Below are positions 26,682 through 38,847 of a stretch of 64,000 nucleotides of DNA, in pieces. How positions within the stretch are numbered: the stretch's first letter is position 1; every line of letters starts with the position of its first letter. The position numbers were made by a program, and so were the translations under genes. Source of the DNA: Pseudoalteromonas sp. P1-25 (GTDB lineage: Bacteria > Pseudomonadota > Gammaproteobacteria > Enterobacterales > Alteromonadaceae); contig NZ_LKDW01000025.1 of assembly GCF_001401805.1 (NCBI RefSeq), positions 1 through 64,000 of the forward strand, in the 5' to 3' direction. The notes under the pieces were generated by a model. That model was not told where the DNA came from, did not search any database, and was given only the letters and a program-made list of their open reading frames with translations.

Positions 26682-26749
26682 CAATTAGTTAACTGAAAAT
26701 TATTTTTAATCAGTGCGAAAATACACCGAAATGGTGGAGATCAGTAATA

Positions 26750-26785
26750 TTGGACAAAACAATATGCACTGTCTATATACACAGT
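26750..26785 (+). promoter_or_regulatory. intI promoter with overlapping LexA (SOS) box
   Basis: CTGTCTATATACACAG (26769-26784) matches the LexA consensus CTGT-N8-ACAG at every fixed base and extends to ACTGT...ACAGT. It overlaps a TATATA -10 (26774-26779), 18 bp after the -35-like TTGGAC (26750-26755), and lies 25 nt before the intI ATG. LexA bound here would block the integrase promoter until DNA damage. Confidence 0.88.
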
Positions 26786-26809
26786 TAAATTTTACTAGAG
26801 ATTCATATC

Positions 26810-27772
26810 ATGAAATCACCTTTTTTAACTATGATAGCCGAACAAATGTATCTAAAGCGTTATGCTAAAAGTACCATTAAAGCGTATTTATACTGGATAG
26901 CTTCGTTTATTCGTTTTAACTCTATGAGGCACCCAACAACGATGGGAGATAATGAGGTCGAACTTTTTTTAAATCATTTAGTCAACCAACAAAATGTTGC
27001 TCCTAATACTCAAACACAAGCCTTAAATGCGTTGAGCTTTTTATTTAAAGAAGTGATTAAAAAGCCACTCTCATTATCATTAGGTTTTATTAAGAGCAAA
27101 CGAGCAACTAAACTACCGGTAGTTTTAACGCAGCAGGAAATAAATAATTTTTTTAAAGTGTGCTCTGCGAAGCATTATTTACCCTGTGGACTACTTTATG
27201 GCAGTGGTATGCGATTAATTGAGGTACTGCGTTTACGAGTACACGATATTGACTTTGACTATAACTGCATTCGAATTTGGGATGGCAAAGGAGGTAAAAA
27301 TCGTGTTGTAACGCTTGCAGTAGAGCTCATGCCGCAATTAAGTTCTCAAATACAATTAGTTGATAGTTACCTGCAATTAGATCTGAAAAACCCCTTATAT
27401 AGCGGCGCTTACATGCCGCATTTGTTACGTAAAAAATATCCAAACCATAACAAACAATTAGGGTGGCAATATTTATTTTCATCACATAAATTAAGCATTG
27501 ATCCTGAGAGTAAGCAGCTGAGGCGTCATCATATTGATGAAAAGCAATTACAACGCGCTGTTAAACAGGCTGCTGACGATGCAAAAATTAGGAAACACGT
27601 TACACCACATACCTTACGCCATTCATTTGCAACGCACCTATTGCAAAGTGGCGCTGATATTCGCACGGTACAGGCACAATTAGGCCATAGTGATGTGCGA
27701 ACAACCCAAATATATACTCATGTTTTACAACAAGGAGCCAATGGTGTTGTAAGCCCATTTTCGAGATTATAA
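26810..27772 (+). CDS. intI: Integron integrase IntI
   Basis: This 320-residue tyrosine recombinase moves cassettes by attI x attC recombination. The catalytic residues are in place: Arg135 (GSGMRLIEV), Lys160, His267 and Arg270 (HTLRH), His293 (LGHSD) and the nucleophile Tyr302 (TTQIYTHV). The integron-specific extra domain lies between, at about residues 200-245 ([38 protein letters not shown]), and is absent from XerC/XerD and phage integrases. The length is that of intact IntI proteins and no frameshift is seen, so it should be functional. It is divergent from its cassettes and carries an SOS box. Confidence 0.97.
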   Translation: MKSPFLTMIAEQMYLKRYAKSTIKAYLYWIASFIRFNSMRHPTTMGDNEVELFLNHLVNQQNVAPNTQTQALNALSFLFKEVIKKPLSLSLGFIKSKRATKLPVVLTQQEINNFFKVCSAKHYLPCGLLYGSGMRLIEVLRLRVHDIDFDYNCIRIWDGKGGKNRVVTLAVELMPQLSSQIQLVDSYLQLDLKNPLYSGAYMPHLLRKKYPNHNKQLGWQYLFSSHKLSIDPESKQLRRHHIDEKQLQRAVKQAADDAKIRKHVTPHTLRHSFATHLLQSGADIRTVQAQLGHSDVRTTQIYTHVLQQGANGVVSPFSRL

Positions 27773-27924
27773 AACCAGCAAAAGTTTTTAATTGTGTGTC
27801 ACGCGTTAAAGTACGCCTTATACAAAAATAGCGCCGATATGTATGAAGCCGATTCTTACACAATGAATTTCACTGCGAATTAATATCTCAGCTTTTACCT
27901 TTAACCTCGAACCTTTTCCTAAAA

Positions 27925-27956
27925 CAAAAAAACCGCTGTTCGTTAAAACAGCGGCT
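27925..27956 (-). terminator. Rho-independent terminator after serS
   Basis: On the minus strand, CCGCTGTT (27954-27947) pairs with AACAGCGG (27940-27933) and is followed by a run of seven T. It ends the serS transcript before it can enter the integron. Confidence 0.9.
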
Positions 27957-27997
27957 TTCTTTCTAAAGCTTACAGCTAAAAAATGACAGCTAGTACT

Positions 27998-29311
<1,314 letters not shown>

Positions 29312-29692
29312 TTAACCTTTTTGCATTACCAGCTGAAGGCCCAGCCAAGCCATAAAAATACAGATCATCACATTTAAGATGATATTGAGGGCCATTTTAA
29401 TAAAGTGACCTTGTTGTAATAACAACAACGAGTCCATTGAGAATGTTGAAAAGGTGGTTAACGCACCTAAAAAGCCAATACCAATAAGGGTTTTAGCGGG
29501 GCTTGTGGCGATAATTTCTTTCTCTATCAAACCGTACAAAATGCCCATTAACAATGAACCCAGAATATTAACCGTCAACGTACCAAAAGGGAATCCCCTA
29601 CCAAGGAGTTTTAGCATGGTTTCGCTAATAAAAAAACGTAAACAGGCCCCTGAGGCGCCGCCAAGGGCGATCATCATATAAAGTTTAATCAT
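29312..29692 (-). CDS. crcB: Fluoride channel CrcB (Fluc)
   Basis: This 126-residue dual-topology protein exports fluoride as a homodimer. It has four membrane helices and the family motifs [10 protein letters not shown], the pore Asn segment [11 protein letters not shown] and the FSTFS track [13 protein letters not shown]. The start overlaps the end of rarA by 8 nt and serS follows 9 nt later. No fluoride riboswitch can fit, because there is no leader, so expression probably follows the operon. Confidence 0.93.
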   Translation of the reverse strand: MIKLYMMIALGGASGACLRFFISETMLKLLGRGFPFGTLTVNILGSLLMGILYGLIEKEIIATSPAKTLIGIGFLGALTTFSTFSMDSLLLLQQGHFIKMALNIILNVMICIFMAWLGLQLVMQKG

Positions 29693-31028
29693 TTTCGTAT
29701 CGTTTAAGTGGGCTTTGCGCGTCGCGATCTTTTAAGTAATCAAGCTTTTGCTTAATTTTTTGCTCAAGGCCACGATCGCTCGGTAAATAATAGTGTTTGT
29801 CTTGAATTTCTGGCGGTAAATATTTTTCACCAGCGGCAAAGGCACCCTCTTCGTTATGTGCGTAGCGATACTCGGCACCATAGCCTAAATCTTTCATTAG
29901 GTTTGTAGGCGCGTTTCGTAAATGCTCTGGCACTGGGTAACTTGGCTCGTTTTTGGCATCAGTCTTTGCTTGGTTAAATGCCATATAAACGGCATTACTT
30001 TTAGGTGCGCTGGCTAAATATAAAGTGGCTTGAGCAATGGCGCGTTCGCCCTCGCTTGGGCCTACACGCTGAAATATATCCCATGCGTTTAACGCCACTT
30101 CCATTGCCCGTGGGTCGGCATTACCTATGTCTTCTGTGGCAATGGCAAGTAAACGCCTTGCTACATAAAGTGGGTCGCCGCCGCCGGCTAAAATACGGCA
30201 ATACCAATACAGCGCGCCATCGGGTGAGCTGCCTCGTACTGATTTATGAAAAGCCGATATTAAATCGTAAAATTCATCGCCGCCTTTATCGTATTTAGCT
30301 AAATGGGTTGGCAGTACTTGGCTTAATACGTGCTCATCTACGTTGTATGTGCCGTTTTGCTCACTCGTTAAATCAACCGCTTGCTCAAGCAGGTTTAACA
30401 CTTTACGGGCATCGCCGCCGCTTGCTTGGCAAAGCGCCTGTTTGGCGTTATCGGCAATAACAATATTTTTTTGGTTTAGTTGCTCATCTTGCTTAAGTGC
30501 GCGCTCTATCACTGTGTATAGGTCGGTATCGGCTAGCGACTTTAAAACATACACGCGTGCACGCGATAAAATCGCATTATTAAGTGCAAATGAAGGGTTT
30601 TCGGTTGTCGCACCTACAAATATAAAAGTGCCGTCTTCTATGTGAGGTAAAAATGCATCTTGCTGCGATTTATTAAAACGGTGTACTTCATCCACAAACA
30701 TTAAAGTGCGTTGCCCGCGGCTTTGTAGGTTATCGTGCGCTTGCGTTACGCTGTCGCGAATATCTTTTACGCCTGCAGTCACAGCCGACATTTGTATAAG
30801 TTCGGCATCGGCGTGATTTGCAATAATTTGCGCAAGAGTGGTTTTACCTACCCCAGGCGGCCCCCATAAAATTAAGCTGTGGCAACGCCCTGCAACAATG
30901 GCTTGGTGCAAGGGCTTGTCGCTACTTAGTAAATGCTGCTGACCTATGTATTCGTCAAGCGTTGTTGGGCGCATGCGCGCCGCAAGTGGGCGTACATCGG
31001 GCCCAAAGTTAAAGCCTAAATTATTCAC
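29685..31028 (-). CDS. rarA: Replication-associated recombination protein RarA (MgsA)
   Basis: RarA is an AAA+ ATPase that acts at stalled replication forks as a homotetramer. Walker A is [13 protein letters not shown] and Walker B is [11 protein letters not shown], followed by sensor 1 [11 protein letters not shown]. The MgsA C-terminal domain starts at [22 protein letters not shown]. Length is 447 residues, as in E. coli. It overlaps lolA by 8 nt at its start and crcB at its end. Confidence 0.96.
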   Translation of the reverse strand: MNNLGFNFGPDVRPLAARMRPTTLDEYIGQQHLLSSDKPLHQAIVAGRCHSLILWGPPGVGKTTLAQIIANHADAELIQMSAVTAGVKDIRDSVTQAHDNLQSRGQRTLMFVDEVHRFNKSQQDAFLPHIEDGTFIFVGATTENPSFALNNAILSRARVYVLKSLADTDLYTVIERALKQDEQLNQKNIVIADNAKQALCQASGGDARKVLNLLEQAVDLTSEQNGTYNVDEHVLSQVLPTHLAKYDKGGDEFYDLISAFHKSVRGSSPDGALYWYCRILAGGGDPLYVARRLLAIATEDIGNADPRAMEVALNAWDIFQRVGPSEGERAIAQATLYLASAPKSNAVYMAFNQAKTDAKNEPSYPVPEHLRNAPTNLMKDLGYGAEYRYAHNEEGAFAAGEKYLPPEIQDKHYYLPSDRGLEQKIKQKLDYLKDRDAQSPLKRYEND

Positions 31029-31647
31029 CGTTACTCTGATCGTCTATTTCTACACCCTCTGGTGGGGTAAATTCAAAGGTGCTTGTATCAAGCGAGGTAT
31101 TTACTTGTGCATTGTTAAAACTAAACGACGAAAGCTGACCAGAATTATCCGTCACAACTAACTTAGCAAGGCCTTGCTCGTTACCTGCAAAGGTAATATC
31201 AAGTTGCTCTACTTGGCTTTCTACGCCTTTATTTGGCGTTACACTAAAGCCAGAGTCTGTGGCTTGAACACTGTATTTTTCCCATTGTGCGGGATCTTTT
31301 GAAGTAAGCAGTACAAACGGTGTTGAATCTATAAGGCTATGGGTATCCATAATAGTTACTTGCTCAGCAAAGCTGTCGAAGTAATAGGTTTTGTCACCAT
31401 TGGATACAAATAAGGTATCGTCTGGGTTTGTTTGCTGCCAGCGGATCATCATAGGTTGTTTAAGGGCAATTGTGCCCTCGCCTTGCATAACCGCTTGGCC
31501 TTGCGGATCGGTTACGTTTTGAGAAAACTGCGCTTTAAAACTTTTAAGGGTTGCGAGTTTGTCTTGCAGTGCTTGGCTGTCATCAGCAAAGCTAGGCGTG
31601 GCAATTAAACTGCCAAGCACTAATAATAAACTGTTTAATTTTTTCAT
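31021..31647 (-). CDS. lolA: Outer-membrane lipoprotein carrier LolA
   Basis: LolA is the periplasmic chaperone that takes lipoproteins from LolCDE to LolB. A signal peptide ([21 protein letters not shown]) is followed by the LolA barrel: LKSFKAQFSQNVTDPQG, MRWQQTNPDDTLFVSNGDKTY and the family-typical Arg/Trp residues. Length is 208 residues. Its ATG overlaps the ftsK stop by one base (TAATG), so translation is coupled. Confidence 0.95.
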   Translation of the reverse strand: MKKLNSLLLVLGSLIATPSFADDSQALQDKLATLKSFKAQFSQNVTDPQGQAVMQGEGTIALKQPMMIRWQQTNPDDTLFVSNGDKTYYFDSFAEQVTIMDTHSLIDSTPFVLLTSKDPAQWEKYSVQATDSGFSVTPNKGVESQVEQLDITFAGNEQGLAKLVVTDNSGQLSSFSFNNAQVNTSLDTSTFEFTPPEGVEIDDQSNGE

Positions 31648-34175
31648 TAATTTGCTCCATTAGGTACTAATACATCGCGAGCGCCGTTATGGCCTGGTGA
31701 ACTCACGATACCCGATGTTTCCATTTGTTCTACTAGTCGTGCTGCGCGGTTATAGCCAACACGTAATTTACGTTGTACTGATGATACCGATACTTTGCCG
31801 GTTTCGATTACAAACGCAACGGCTTCGTCGTATAGCGGATCTGACTCTTCATCTGCATTTTCACTGGTTTCACCTGGTAATAAAACATCTTCTGTTGCAT
31901 CACCATTTAAAATTTCATCAATGTAATTAGGTTTACCGCGTGCTTTCCAATCGTTTACTACCGCATGTACTTCATGGTCGTCTACAAATGCGCCATGCAC
32001 ACGCTCTGGTACGCTTGTGCCTGGCGGTAAGTAAAGCATATCACCCATACCTAATAGGTTTTCAGCGCCTTGTTGATCCAATATGGTACGCGAGTCTATT
32101 TTGCTCGACACCTGAAACGCCATACGCGTAGGTATATTGGCTTTAATTAAGCCGGTAATTACATCTACCGATGGGCGCTGTGTTGCAAGTACTAAATGTA
32201 TACCTGCGGCACGTGCTTTTTGCGCAATACGGGCAATTAGCTCTTCAACTTTTTTACCTACAATCATCATCATGTCGGCAAATTCGTCTATTACTACCAC
32301 TATGCTTGGTAGTTTGTCTAGCTCATCGGGGCCTTCTCTCATGCCGTCGGTGTCTTTAAATAATGGGTCAAGAATTGGGTAACCCGCCTCTTTGGCTTCC
32401 ATTACTTTTTGGTTGTAACCTTTTAAGTTACGCACGCCCAACGCCGACATTAATTTATAACGGCGCTCCATTTCGCCTACACACCAACGCAGCGCGTTGG
32501 CCGCTTCTTTCATATCGGTAACAACTTCACACAATAGGTGCGGAATACCTTCGTAAACCGAAAGCTCAAGCATTTTTGGGTCAATCATGATCATACGAAC
32601 ATCATCAGGGCCCGATTTGTACAGTAAGCTTAATATCATTACATTAACGCCCACTGACTTACCTGAACCTGTGGTACCGGCTACCAGTAAATGGGGCATT
32701 TTACCTAAATCGGCACACACAGGTTGCCCTGCAATATCTTTACCTAATACCATGGTTAGAGGCGATGGATTTTGCTCAAATTTAGGGGCGTTAATGACCT
32801 CAGATAAACGTACGATTTCGCGGTATTTATTAGGCAGCTCTATCCCTATATATGTTTTACCTGGGATCACCTCAACCACACGTACGCTAATAGCAGAAAG
32901 CGAACGGGCTAAATCTTTTGATAAGCCCGTAATTTTAGACACCTTAATACCTGGCGCTAAATCAAGCTCAAAACGCGTTACTACAGGCCCTGGGTACACC
33001 CCTACTACAGTGGCTTGTACGTTAAAGTCGAGTAATTTTGTTTCAACAAGGCGCGATACACTTTCAAGCTCTTCTTGTGATATCGGGTTTTTTGCTTTGT
33101 CGGGTCTGTCGAGTAAATCAAGCGACGGTAATGGCCCTGGTGGTGGCTCTTTATCAAGTAACTCTTCAAACTTTTCTTTAGCTGTTGGCGGTGGCTGATA
33201 CGCAGGTTTTGGCTTAGGCATTGGCCTTGCTGGCGATACCACCGTGGTCACCGGTTTTTCAGGCTCAACAACTTGGCTTTGATCCAGTGCATTTAACGCG
33301 GCCGCTGTATCCATAGGCTCATCGTCTATGGCGCTAAAGCCAATTTCTTGGTCGAGTATATCGTCTAGCTCATCAAATGGGCTGTAGTCATCACTAATTT
33401 GCGGCTCGCTAAAGGTTGGCTGCTCTTTAGTAATGGCTTTTTGTTTAGCTGGTTTTTTACTTTTTGCAGGCGCTTGTTCAAATTCTGATGATTGCTCGTG
33501 TATGGTATCGCTTTGCTCATAATTATCAGCGTCATCATTAAATTGGGCATCGGCCTGTACAGGGCTTGCCGCAATGCGCTCTCGTTGCATCCAACCTTGG
33601 GCGTAATTAAAAGCATAGCGGTAGCCTCTAACCACTAAATCACCGAGGTAGTCTACAAATTCAACCCATGACACGCCGGTTAATAAAGTAAGCCCAGCAA
33701 AAAAGAAGCACAATAATAAAATAGAGGTACCGGTAAAGTTAAATGCTGGCATCATGGCCGATGCAATCACATCACCCACTACCCCGCCGGATGAAAAGTT
33801 ATAAATATCATCAAAGTTAATGCTGCTGATTGCCGTTGCTGAGGTAATAAACAAAGCAAAGCCAATAACACGCAAGGCAAGTGTGGTGTAGTCGAGCTGT
33901 AAAATACGATGAGGTTGTTTAAATAATAAATAGCCAAATAGCTGAATAGCGGCCGGCACTAAATAAGCAAGCCAGCCAAATGAAAGTAATAATATATCGG
34001 CCACCCAAGCACCAGCAGTGCCTGTAATATTTTTTACGTTTCTAAATTCACCCGTTTGCGACCACGCGGGGTCTGCAGGATCAAAGCTGATTAAAGCACA
34101 TAAAATGAATATTGCCGCAAAGGTGCTGATGATCAGCCCTGTTTCTAATAGTCTTTGCACACCATTTAGGCGCAT
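31647..34175 (-). CDS. ftsK: DNA translocase FtsK
   Basis: FtsK couples chromosome-dimer resolution by XerCD to cell division. It has four or five membrane helices in the first 190 residues and a Pro- and Glu-rich linker (about 200-330). The translocase follows, with Walker A ([14 protein letters not shown]) and Walker B ([11 protein letters not shown]). A C-terminal winged-helix gamma domain that reads KOPS closes it ([23 protein letters not shown]). At 842 residues it is much shorter than E. coli FtsK (1329), mainly through a shorter linker, which is common in the group. Confidence 0.97.
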   Translation of the reverse strand: MRLNGVQRLLETGLIISTFAAIFILCALISFDPADPAWSQTGEFRNVKNITGTAGAWVADILLLSFGWLAYLVPAAIQLFGYLLFKQPHRILQLDYTTLALRVIGFALFITSATAISSINFDDIYNFSSGGVVGDVIASAMMPAFNFTGTSILLLCFFFAGLTLLTGVSWVEFVDYLGDLVVRGYRYAFNYAQGWMQRERIAASPVQADAQFNDDADNYEQSDTIHEQSSEFEQAPAKSKKPAKQKAITKEQPTFSEPQISDDYSPFDELDDILDQEIGFSAIDDEPMDTAAALNALDQSQVVEPEKPVTTVVSPARPMPKPKPAYQPPPTAKEKFEELLDKEPPPGPLPSLDLLDRPDKAKNPISQEELESVSRLVETKLLDFNVQATVVGVYPGPVVTRFELDLAPGIKVSKITGLSKDLARSLSAISVRVVEVIPGKTYIGIELPNKYREIVRLSEVINAPKFEQNPSPLTMVLGKDIAGQPVCADLGKMPHLLVAGTTGSGKSVGVNVMILSLLYKSGPDDVRMIMIDPKMLELSVYEGIPHLLCEVVTDMKEAANALRWCVGEMERRYKLMSALGVRNLKGYNQKVMEAKEAGYPILDPLFKDTDGMREGPDELDKLPSIVVVIDEFADMMMIVGKKVEELIARIAQKARAAGIHLVLATQRPSVDVITGLIKANIPTRMAFQVSSKIDSRTILDQQGAENLLGMGDMLYLPPGTSVPERVHGAFVDDHEVHAVVNDWKARGKPNYIDEILNGDATEDVLLPGETSENADEESDPLYDEAVAFVIETGKVSVSSVQRKLRVGYNRAARLVEQMETSGIVSSPGHNGARDVLVPNGAN

Positions 34176-34329
34176 AACTTCCTATCCCTCTTTATTGTTC
34201 TATTGGCACTTGCTTGCAATCAAATACCTTAGCAGGAAATGCAATTTGATGCACTTTATCTTAATGTGTATGGCCTGATTATGAACAAGTTTTTATAAAT
34301 TAAAGTGTGTTTATCTTTTGCGGTTAAAT

Positions 34330-34809
34330 TTACGCTATGTAAGGGCGAATAATTACGCCGTCTTCACCTTTTACTTCTTCCATTACTACATAGGTGCGGC
34401 TTTCACTCACGTTTGGCAGCTTTAAAAGAATGTCGCCTAGTACTCCGCGGTATTCTGACATATCGTTTACGCGTGTTTTTAATAAAAAATCAAAATTACC
34501 CGATACCAAATGACACTCTATTATCTCTTCGTGCTGTTTAACCGCCGCACTAAACTCATCAAATACGTCGGGCGATGTTTTGGTAATGGTTACCTCAACA
34601 TATACAGATAAGCCTTGGCCAAGCTTTGCTGGATCTACCACCGCTTTGTAGCCAAGTATATAACCTTCACGTTCTAACTTTTTTACGCGTTCCAGAGAGG
34701 GCGTGGCGCTCAGGCCAACTCGTCGGGCCAGTTCTACATTAGAAAGGCGTCCATCGTGCTGTAATTCCATTAAAATTTTACGGTCAATTCTATCTAATAA
34801 CTGATGCAT
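34330..34809 (-). CDS. lrp: Leucine-responsive regulatory protein Lrp
   Basis: Lrp is a global regulator of amino-acid metabolism that binds DNA as dimers up to hexadecamers. An AsnC-type helix-turn-helix (LSNVELARRVGLSATPSLERVKKLE) precedes a RAM ligand-binding domain (VYVEVTITKTSPDVFDEFSAAV and later HLVSGNFDFLLKTRV). Length is 159 residues (164 in E. coli). It lies next to ftsK as in E. coli and is divergent from ald, a likely target. Confidence 0.95.
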   Translation of the reverse strand: MHQLLDRIDRKILMELQHDGRLSNVELARRVGLSATPSLERVKKLEREGYILGYKAVVDPAKLGQGLSVYVEVTITKTSPDVFDEFSAAVKQHEEIIECHLVSGNFDFLLKTRVNDMSEYRGVLGDILLKLPNVSESRTYVVMEEVKGEDGVIIRPYIA

Positions 34810-34883
34810 ACACCCAACTAGTTTAATGTTCTGTTTATTTTTATTATTTAGATAATAACACTGGTTACCCTTTTAAAAAAGGT

Positions 34884-34912
34884 GAGACACACTGCCTTAT
34901 GATGAATATAAT
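34884..34912 (+). promoter_or_regulatory. Candidate sigma-70 promoter of ald
   Basis: GAGACA (34884-34889), a 17-bp spacer, then a perfect TATAAT (34907-34912), 39 nt before the ald ATG. It lies in the 142-bp lrp-ald divergent gap, where Lrp control is plausible but no clear Lrp box could be scored by eye. Confidence 0.55.
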
Positions 34913-34951
34913 AGTGAAAAATGTTAATCCGTTCTTAATAAGGCAAATTTT

Positions 34952-36073
34952 ATGATTATTGGTGTACCTAAAGAAATTAAAAACCATGAATACCGTGTAG
35001 GTATGGTTCCTGCGAGTGTTCGTGAATTAGTAAATCACGGCCACCAAGTGATTGTTGAAACAGATGCAGGTATGGGCATTGGTTTTACTAACGAAGATTA
35101 CACTCAAGCTGGCGCTGAAATTTTAGCCACTGCAGCTGATGTTTTTGCAAAAGCAGACATGATCGTAAAAGTAAAAGAGCCACAAGCTGTTGAGCGTGCA
35201 ATGCTACGCGAAGACCAAATTTTATTTACTTACCTTCACCTTGCACCTGATCTTCCACAAACTGAAGACCTTGTTAAAAGCAAAGCGATTTGTATTGCTT
35301 ACGAAACAGTGACTGATGCGCGTGGCGGCTTACCGCTTCTTGCACCAATGAGTGAAGTAGCAGGTCGTATGTCTATTCAGGCCGGTGCACAAGCGCTTGA
35401 AAAATCTAACCACGGCCGTGGCATGCTACTTGGCGGCGTACCAGGTGTTGAAGCTGCAAAAGTTGTTGTTATTGGCGGCGGCATGGTGGGTCGTAGTGCA
35501 GCGCAAATGGCTGTTGGCATGGGCGCAGACGTTGTAGTACTTGACCGCAACATCGATGTACTTCGTGCACTAGACGCGCAATTTGGTAACAAAGTTAAAG
35601 CGATTTACTCAACTGCCGATGCACTTGAAAAACATGTACTAGAAGCAGACCTAGTAATTGGTGGCGTACTAATTCCTGGTGCAGCAGCACCTAAGCTTGT
35701 TACAGCCGAACACATTAAAGCCATGAAGCCAGGCGCTGCAATTGTGGATGTTGCTATTGACCAAGGTGGTTGTATTGCAACGTCTAAAGCGACTACACAC
35801 GCTGATCCAACATACATTGTTGATGACGTTGTGCACTACTGTGTAGCTAACATGCCAGGTGCAGTACCACGCACCTCTACGTTTGCACTTAATAATGCAA
35901 CATTGCCGTTTATTATTAACCTTGCAAACAAAGGTTACAAAAAGGCACTACTTGATGACGCGCACTTCTTAAAAGGCTTAAACGTAATTAAAGGCCAAGT
36001 AACTTACAAAGAAGTAGCAGAAGCGTTCAACATGGAATATGTTGATCCACGTACTGCAGTAGAAAACGCATAA
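34952..36073 (+). CDS. ald: Alanine dehydrogenase
   Basis: This enzyme catalyses NAD-dependent oxidative deamination of alanine to pyruvate and ammonia. The N-terminal signature is [18 protein letters not shown]. The catalytic Lys is in [11 protein letters not shown] and the His in FTYLHLAPD. The Rossmann loop is [28 protein letters not shown]. Length is 373 residues, the family norm for the hexameric enzyme. The gene is divergent from lrp, an arrangement that suggests local regulation. Confidence 0.96.
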   Translation: MIIGVPKEIKNHEYRVGMVPASVRELVNHGHQVIVETDAGMGIGFTNEDYTQAGAEILATAADVFAKADMIVKVKEPQAVERAMLREDQILFTYLHLAPDLPQTEDLVKSKAICIAYETVTDARGGLPLLAPMSEVAGRMSIQAGAQALEKSNHGRGMLLGGVPGVEAAKVVVIGGGMVGRSAAQMAVGMGADVVVLDRNIDVLRALDAQFGNKVKAIYSTADALEKHVLEADLVIGGVLIPGAAAPKLVTAEHIKAMKPGAAIVDVAIDQGGCIATSKATTHADPTYIVDDVVHYCVANMPGAVPRTSTFALNNATLPFIINLANKGYKKALLDDAHFLKGLNVIKGQVTYKEVAEAFNMEYVDPRTAVENA

Positions 36074-36130
36074 TTTTGCGTTTAGTTGTTAGGTGTTATT
36101 GAATAAAATAGTTACCTAACTACAAACAAT

Positions 36131-36160
36131 AAAAAAGCAGCTAATTAGCTGCTTTTTTTT
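36131..36160. terminator. Terminator between ald and pssA
   Basis: AAAAAGCAGCTAATTAGCTGCTTTTT is a near-perfect palindrome with tight loop and T run. It can serve both converging genes. Confidence 0.88.
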
Positions 36161-36187
36161 ATCTAAATTTCGACTATATGAATTAAT

Positions 36188-37513
36188 TTATATAAAACGC
36201 TTAATTATAAAATCCACTTTTACGCGTTTAGCCTGACCAAGTAGCTTTTTAACCGGCTGTGGGTAATCTTCTACTGTTTCTAAATCATTTGGACCAGTTA
36301 AACGGCGGCAGTGTTTTAAAATTTCCTGCTTTTCGTTATCTATGGCTTGCATAATACTTTGCTGTGGGTCTTCAATTAAAATACCGTTTTCAATATCAAG
36401 CCCCCACGCCCGCGGATTAAGATTGTGGCCGCTTAATAAGTGGCGTTGTCGGTCTGCGCAAATACCTTTTAAGTGAAACGAGTTACTATCGTGCTTCCAT
36501 AAGTACACGTTTAAATTGCCGTTATCTATATGGCGCTTTTGCGATTTTACAAATTTATGCAAAATGGTTTCGTATAAATACGGTAATGCACCAATTTTAC
36601 TAAACGGCTCATTTGGCGGCAGGTAAAAATCGTTCGCCGTTTTATCACCTACTACAATGGTTACCTGCTTACCTTGTTTTAATAATCTACGAAGCGAGCG
36701 CATAAGCGGCGCCGGAAAATTAAAATACGGTGTGTAAAGTACAAGCTCTTGCTCTGTGGTATCAAACAAATTTTTAATTAATCGGTTAAGGCTATTATTA
36801 CGACGCCCTAAACCTAAAAACAAACGCACACCGAGTGGGTCGGTATTGGGCGTAGTTGGGTTTGCATAACTGGCCGACTTTAGCTCGCGCATTAATTGCT
36901 TTTGTTCAAATTTAAAGTCTATTAAGCGCTTAAGCGGGCGTGTATCAATGCGTGGTACGGCTTGGGAGCCAATGAGCTTAGACTCAATAAAATCAACCAC
37001 AGAGTCACATAGCGCTGCTTGGTTAATTAAAAAGTAGCGGTCGAGCCTGTAGCGTTCGTTGTATTGTAAGTACACATTATTTAAGCTAGCACCGCTATAC
37101 AAAAGCGTGTTATCGACCACAAAGCCTTTTAAATGTAATACACCAAAGAGCTCTTTTGCCTTAACGGGTACACCGTAAACTTGAACGTTTGATTTAAATT
37201 TTTCTAAATAGTCACAATATAAACTTGCGTTACCGTCTGATTTTGCTGCCCCAATAAGACCACGTTGAGCACGATGAAAATCAACCAACACTTTTATTTC
37301 AAGGTCGGGGTTCGCCAACGACACACGATGCAGCGCTTCGAGTATTTCACGCCCTGCTTCATCATCTTGTAAGTACAGTGCCGTAATGTAGATTCTTTGT
37401 TTTGCATTGCTAATTAAGCGTAGCAATTGCGTACGGTACTCTTGTGCGTTGGTTAAGACGTTAACGTCTTTTGAAGTCAACCCAAATGCGGGTTTTTCCT
37501 GCCAAAATAACAT
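36188..37513 (-). CDS. pssA: CDP-diacylglycerol-serine O-phosphatidyltransferase (PLD type)
   Basis: This enzyme makes phosphatidylserine, the precursor of phosphatidylethanolamine, at the inner membrane surface. It belongs to the phospholipase D superfamily, with two HKD motifs: HLKGFVVDNTLLYSGASLNN and HLKGICADRQRHLLSGHNLN. Length is 441 residues (451 in E. coli), and no membrane helix is seen, as expected for the peripheral E. coli-type enzyme. It stands alone, converging on ald. Confidence 0.94.
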   Translation of the reverse strand: MLFWQEKPAFGLTSKDVNVLTNAQEYRTQLLRLISNAKQRIYITALYLQDDEAGREILEALHRVSLANPDLEIKVLVDFHRAQRGLIGAAKSDGNASLYCDYLEKFKSNVQVYGVPVKAKELFGVLHLKGFVVDNTLLYSGASLNNVYLQYNERYRLDRYFLINQAALCDSVVDFIESKLIGSQAVPRIDTRPLKRLIDFKFEQKQLMRELKSASYANPTTPNTDPLGVRLFLGLGRRNNSLNRLIKNLFDTTEQELVLYTPYFNFPAPLMRSLRRLLKQGKQVTIVVGDKTANDFYLPPNEPFSKIGALPYLYETILHKFVKSQKRHIDNGNLNVYLWKHDSNSFHLKGICADRQRHLLSGHNLNPRAWGLDIENGILIEDPQQSIMQAIDNEKQEILKHCRRLTGPNDLETVEDYPQPVKKLLGQAKRVKVDFIIKRFI

Positions 37514-37791
37514 AGTTGCCTATTCACTAAGGTCACATAATCTATCAGTGACAAATAAAATTAAGTAAAACATATCAAAAAAATACTAACGGGTCATGAA
37601 TTAACGAAGCTTTGTTGCTCATCTGTTTGTTTTTTAACCTCAATGCAGGCTTTTTTATCATTTACTGCAAGGTCAGTACATAATATTGCACAGCTTTTAA
37701 TTTTGTCAGAAAAAAATATTCACATAATTTGTTTACTTGTGCCTTGTTTTTCTTAGAATCGAAGCCATTAAGTTCAGTATTAAACGTTTAG

Positions 37792-38751
<960 letters not shown>

Positions 38752-38772
38752 TCACGCTAAATATTTTAAAAG

Positions 38773-38797
38773 AGGCTGATAATTCAGCCTTTTTTTA
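38773..38797 (+). terminator. Rho-independent terminator after trxB
   Basis: AGGCTGA (38773-38779) pairs with TCAGCCT (38784-38790), followed by T7. Confidence 0.88.
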
Positions 38798-38847
38798 TGC
38801 CTAAAATGTAGTTACACTTTTATGATAATTAATAAGTTAAGCCCTCT

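Larger units (their letters stand above)
22081..26700. mobile_element. Chromosomal integron cassette array with attI
   Basis: Nine cassettes lie head to tail on the minus strand, leading away from the attI region beside the integrase gene. Each gene is followed by an attC, except that the last attC is decayed. The bases just inside each cassette's start (TTRRRY and beyond) are mirrored at the inner end of that same cassette's attC. Examples are TTAGAGGCAC with GTGCCTCTAAC (cassette 2), TTAAGCAT with ATGCTTAA (cassette 3) and TTAGGTACAAC with GTTGTACCTAA (cassette 6). This match, seen for cassettes 2 to 9, proves that each unit was a circular cassette. Confidence 0.96.
26588..26700 (-). other. 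attI recombination region
   Basis: The first cassette joins at G^TTAGCAGTAC (complement of 26580-26590). The inner end of the cassette 1 attC repeats this boundary sequence, which fixes the crossover point between attI and the array. The region from here toward intI holds an inverted repeat and a candidate cassette promoter, both listed separately. Its extent is an estimate, since attI sites are not conserved between integrons. Confidence 0.8.

Noticed and set aside
26810..27772. The integrase could be a phage or XerC/XerD-type tyrosine recombinase.
   Set aside because: The extra domain between the catalytic Lys and the HxxR motif (about residues 200-245) is specific to integron integrases, and attC sites lie next to it.
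29685..29700. A possible fluoride riboswitch before crcB.
   Set aside because: crcB overlaps rarA by 8 nt, so there is no leader in which it could lie.
32587..33198. A 203-codon open frame on the plus strand opposite ftsK.
   Set aside because: ftsK is clearly coding on the minus strand through this region, and the plus frame has no recognisable protein features.
36188..37513. The PLD-family gene as cardiolipin synthase.
   Set aside because: Cardiolipin synthases usually have N-terminal membrane helices; this protein has none and matches the length and both HKD contexts of PssA.
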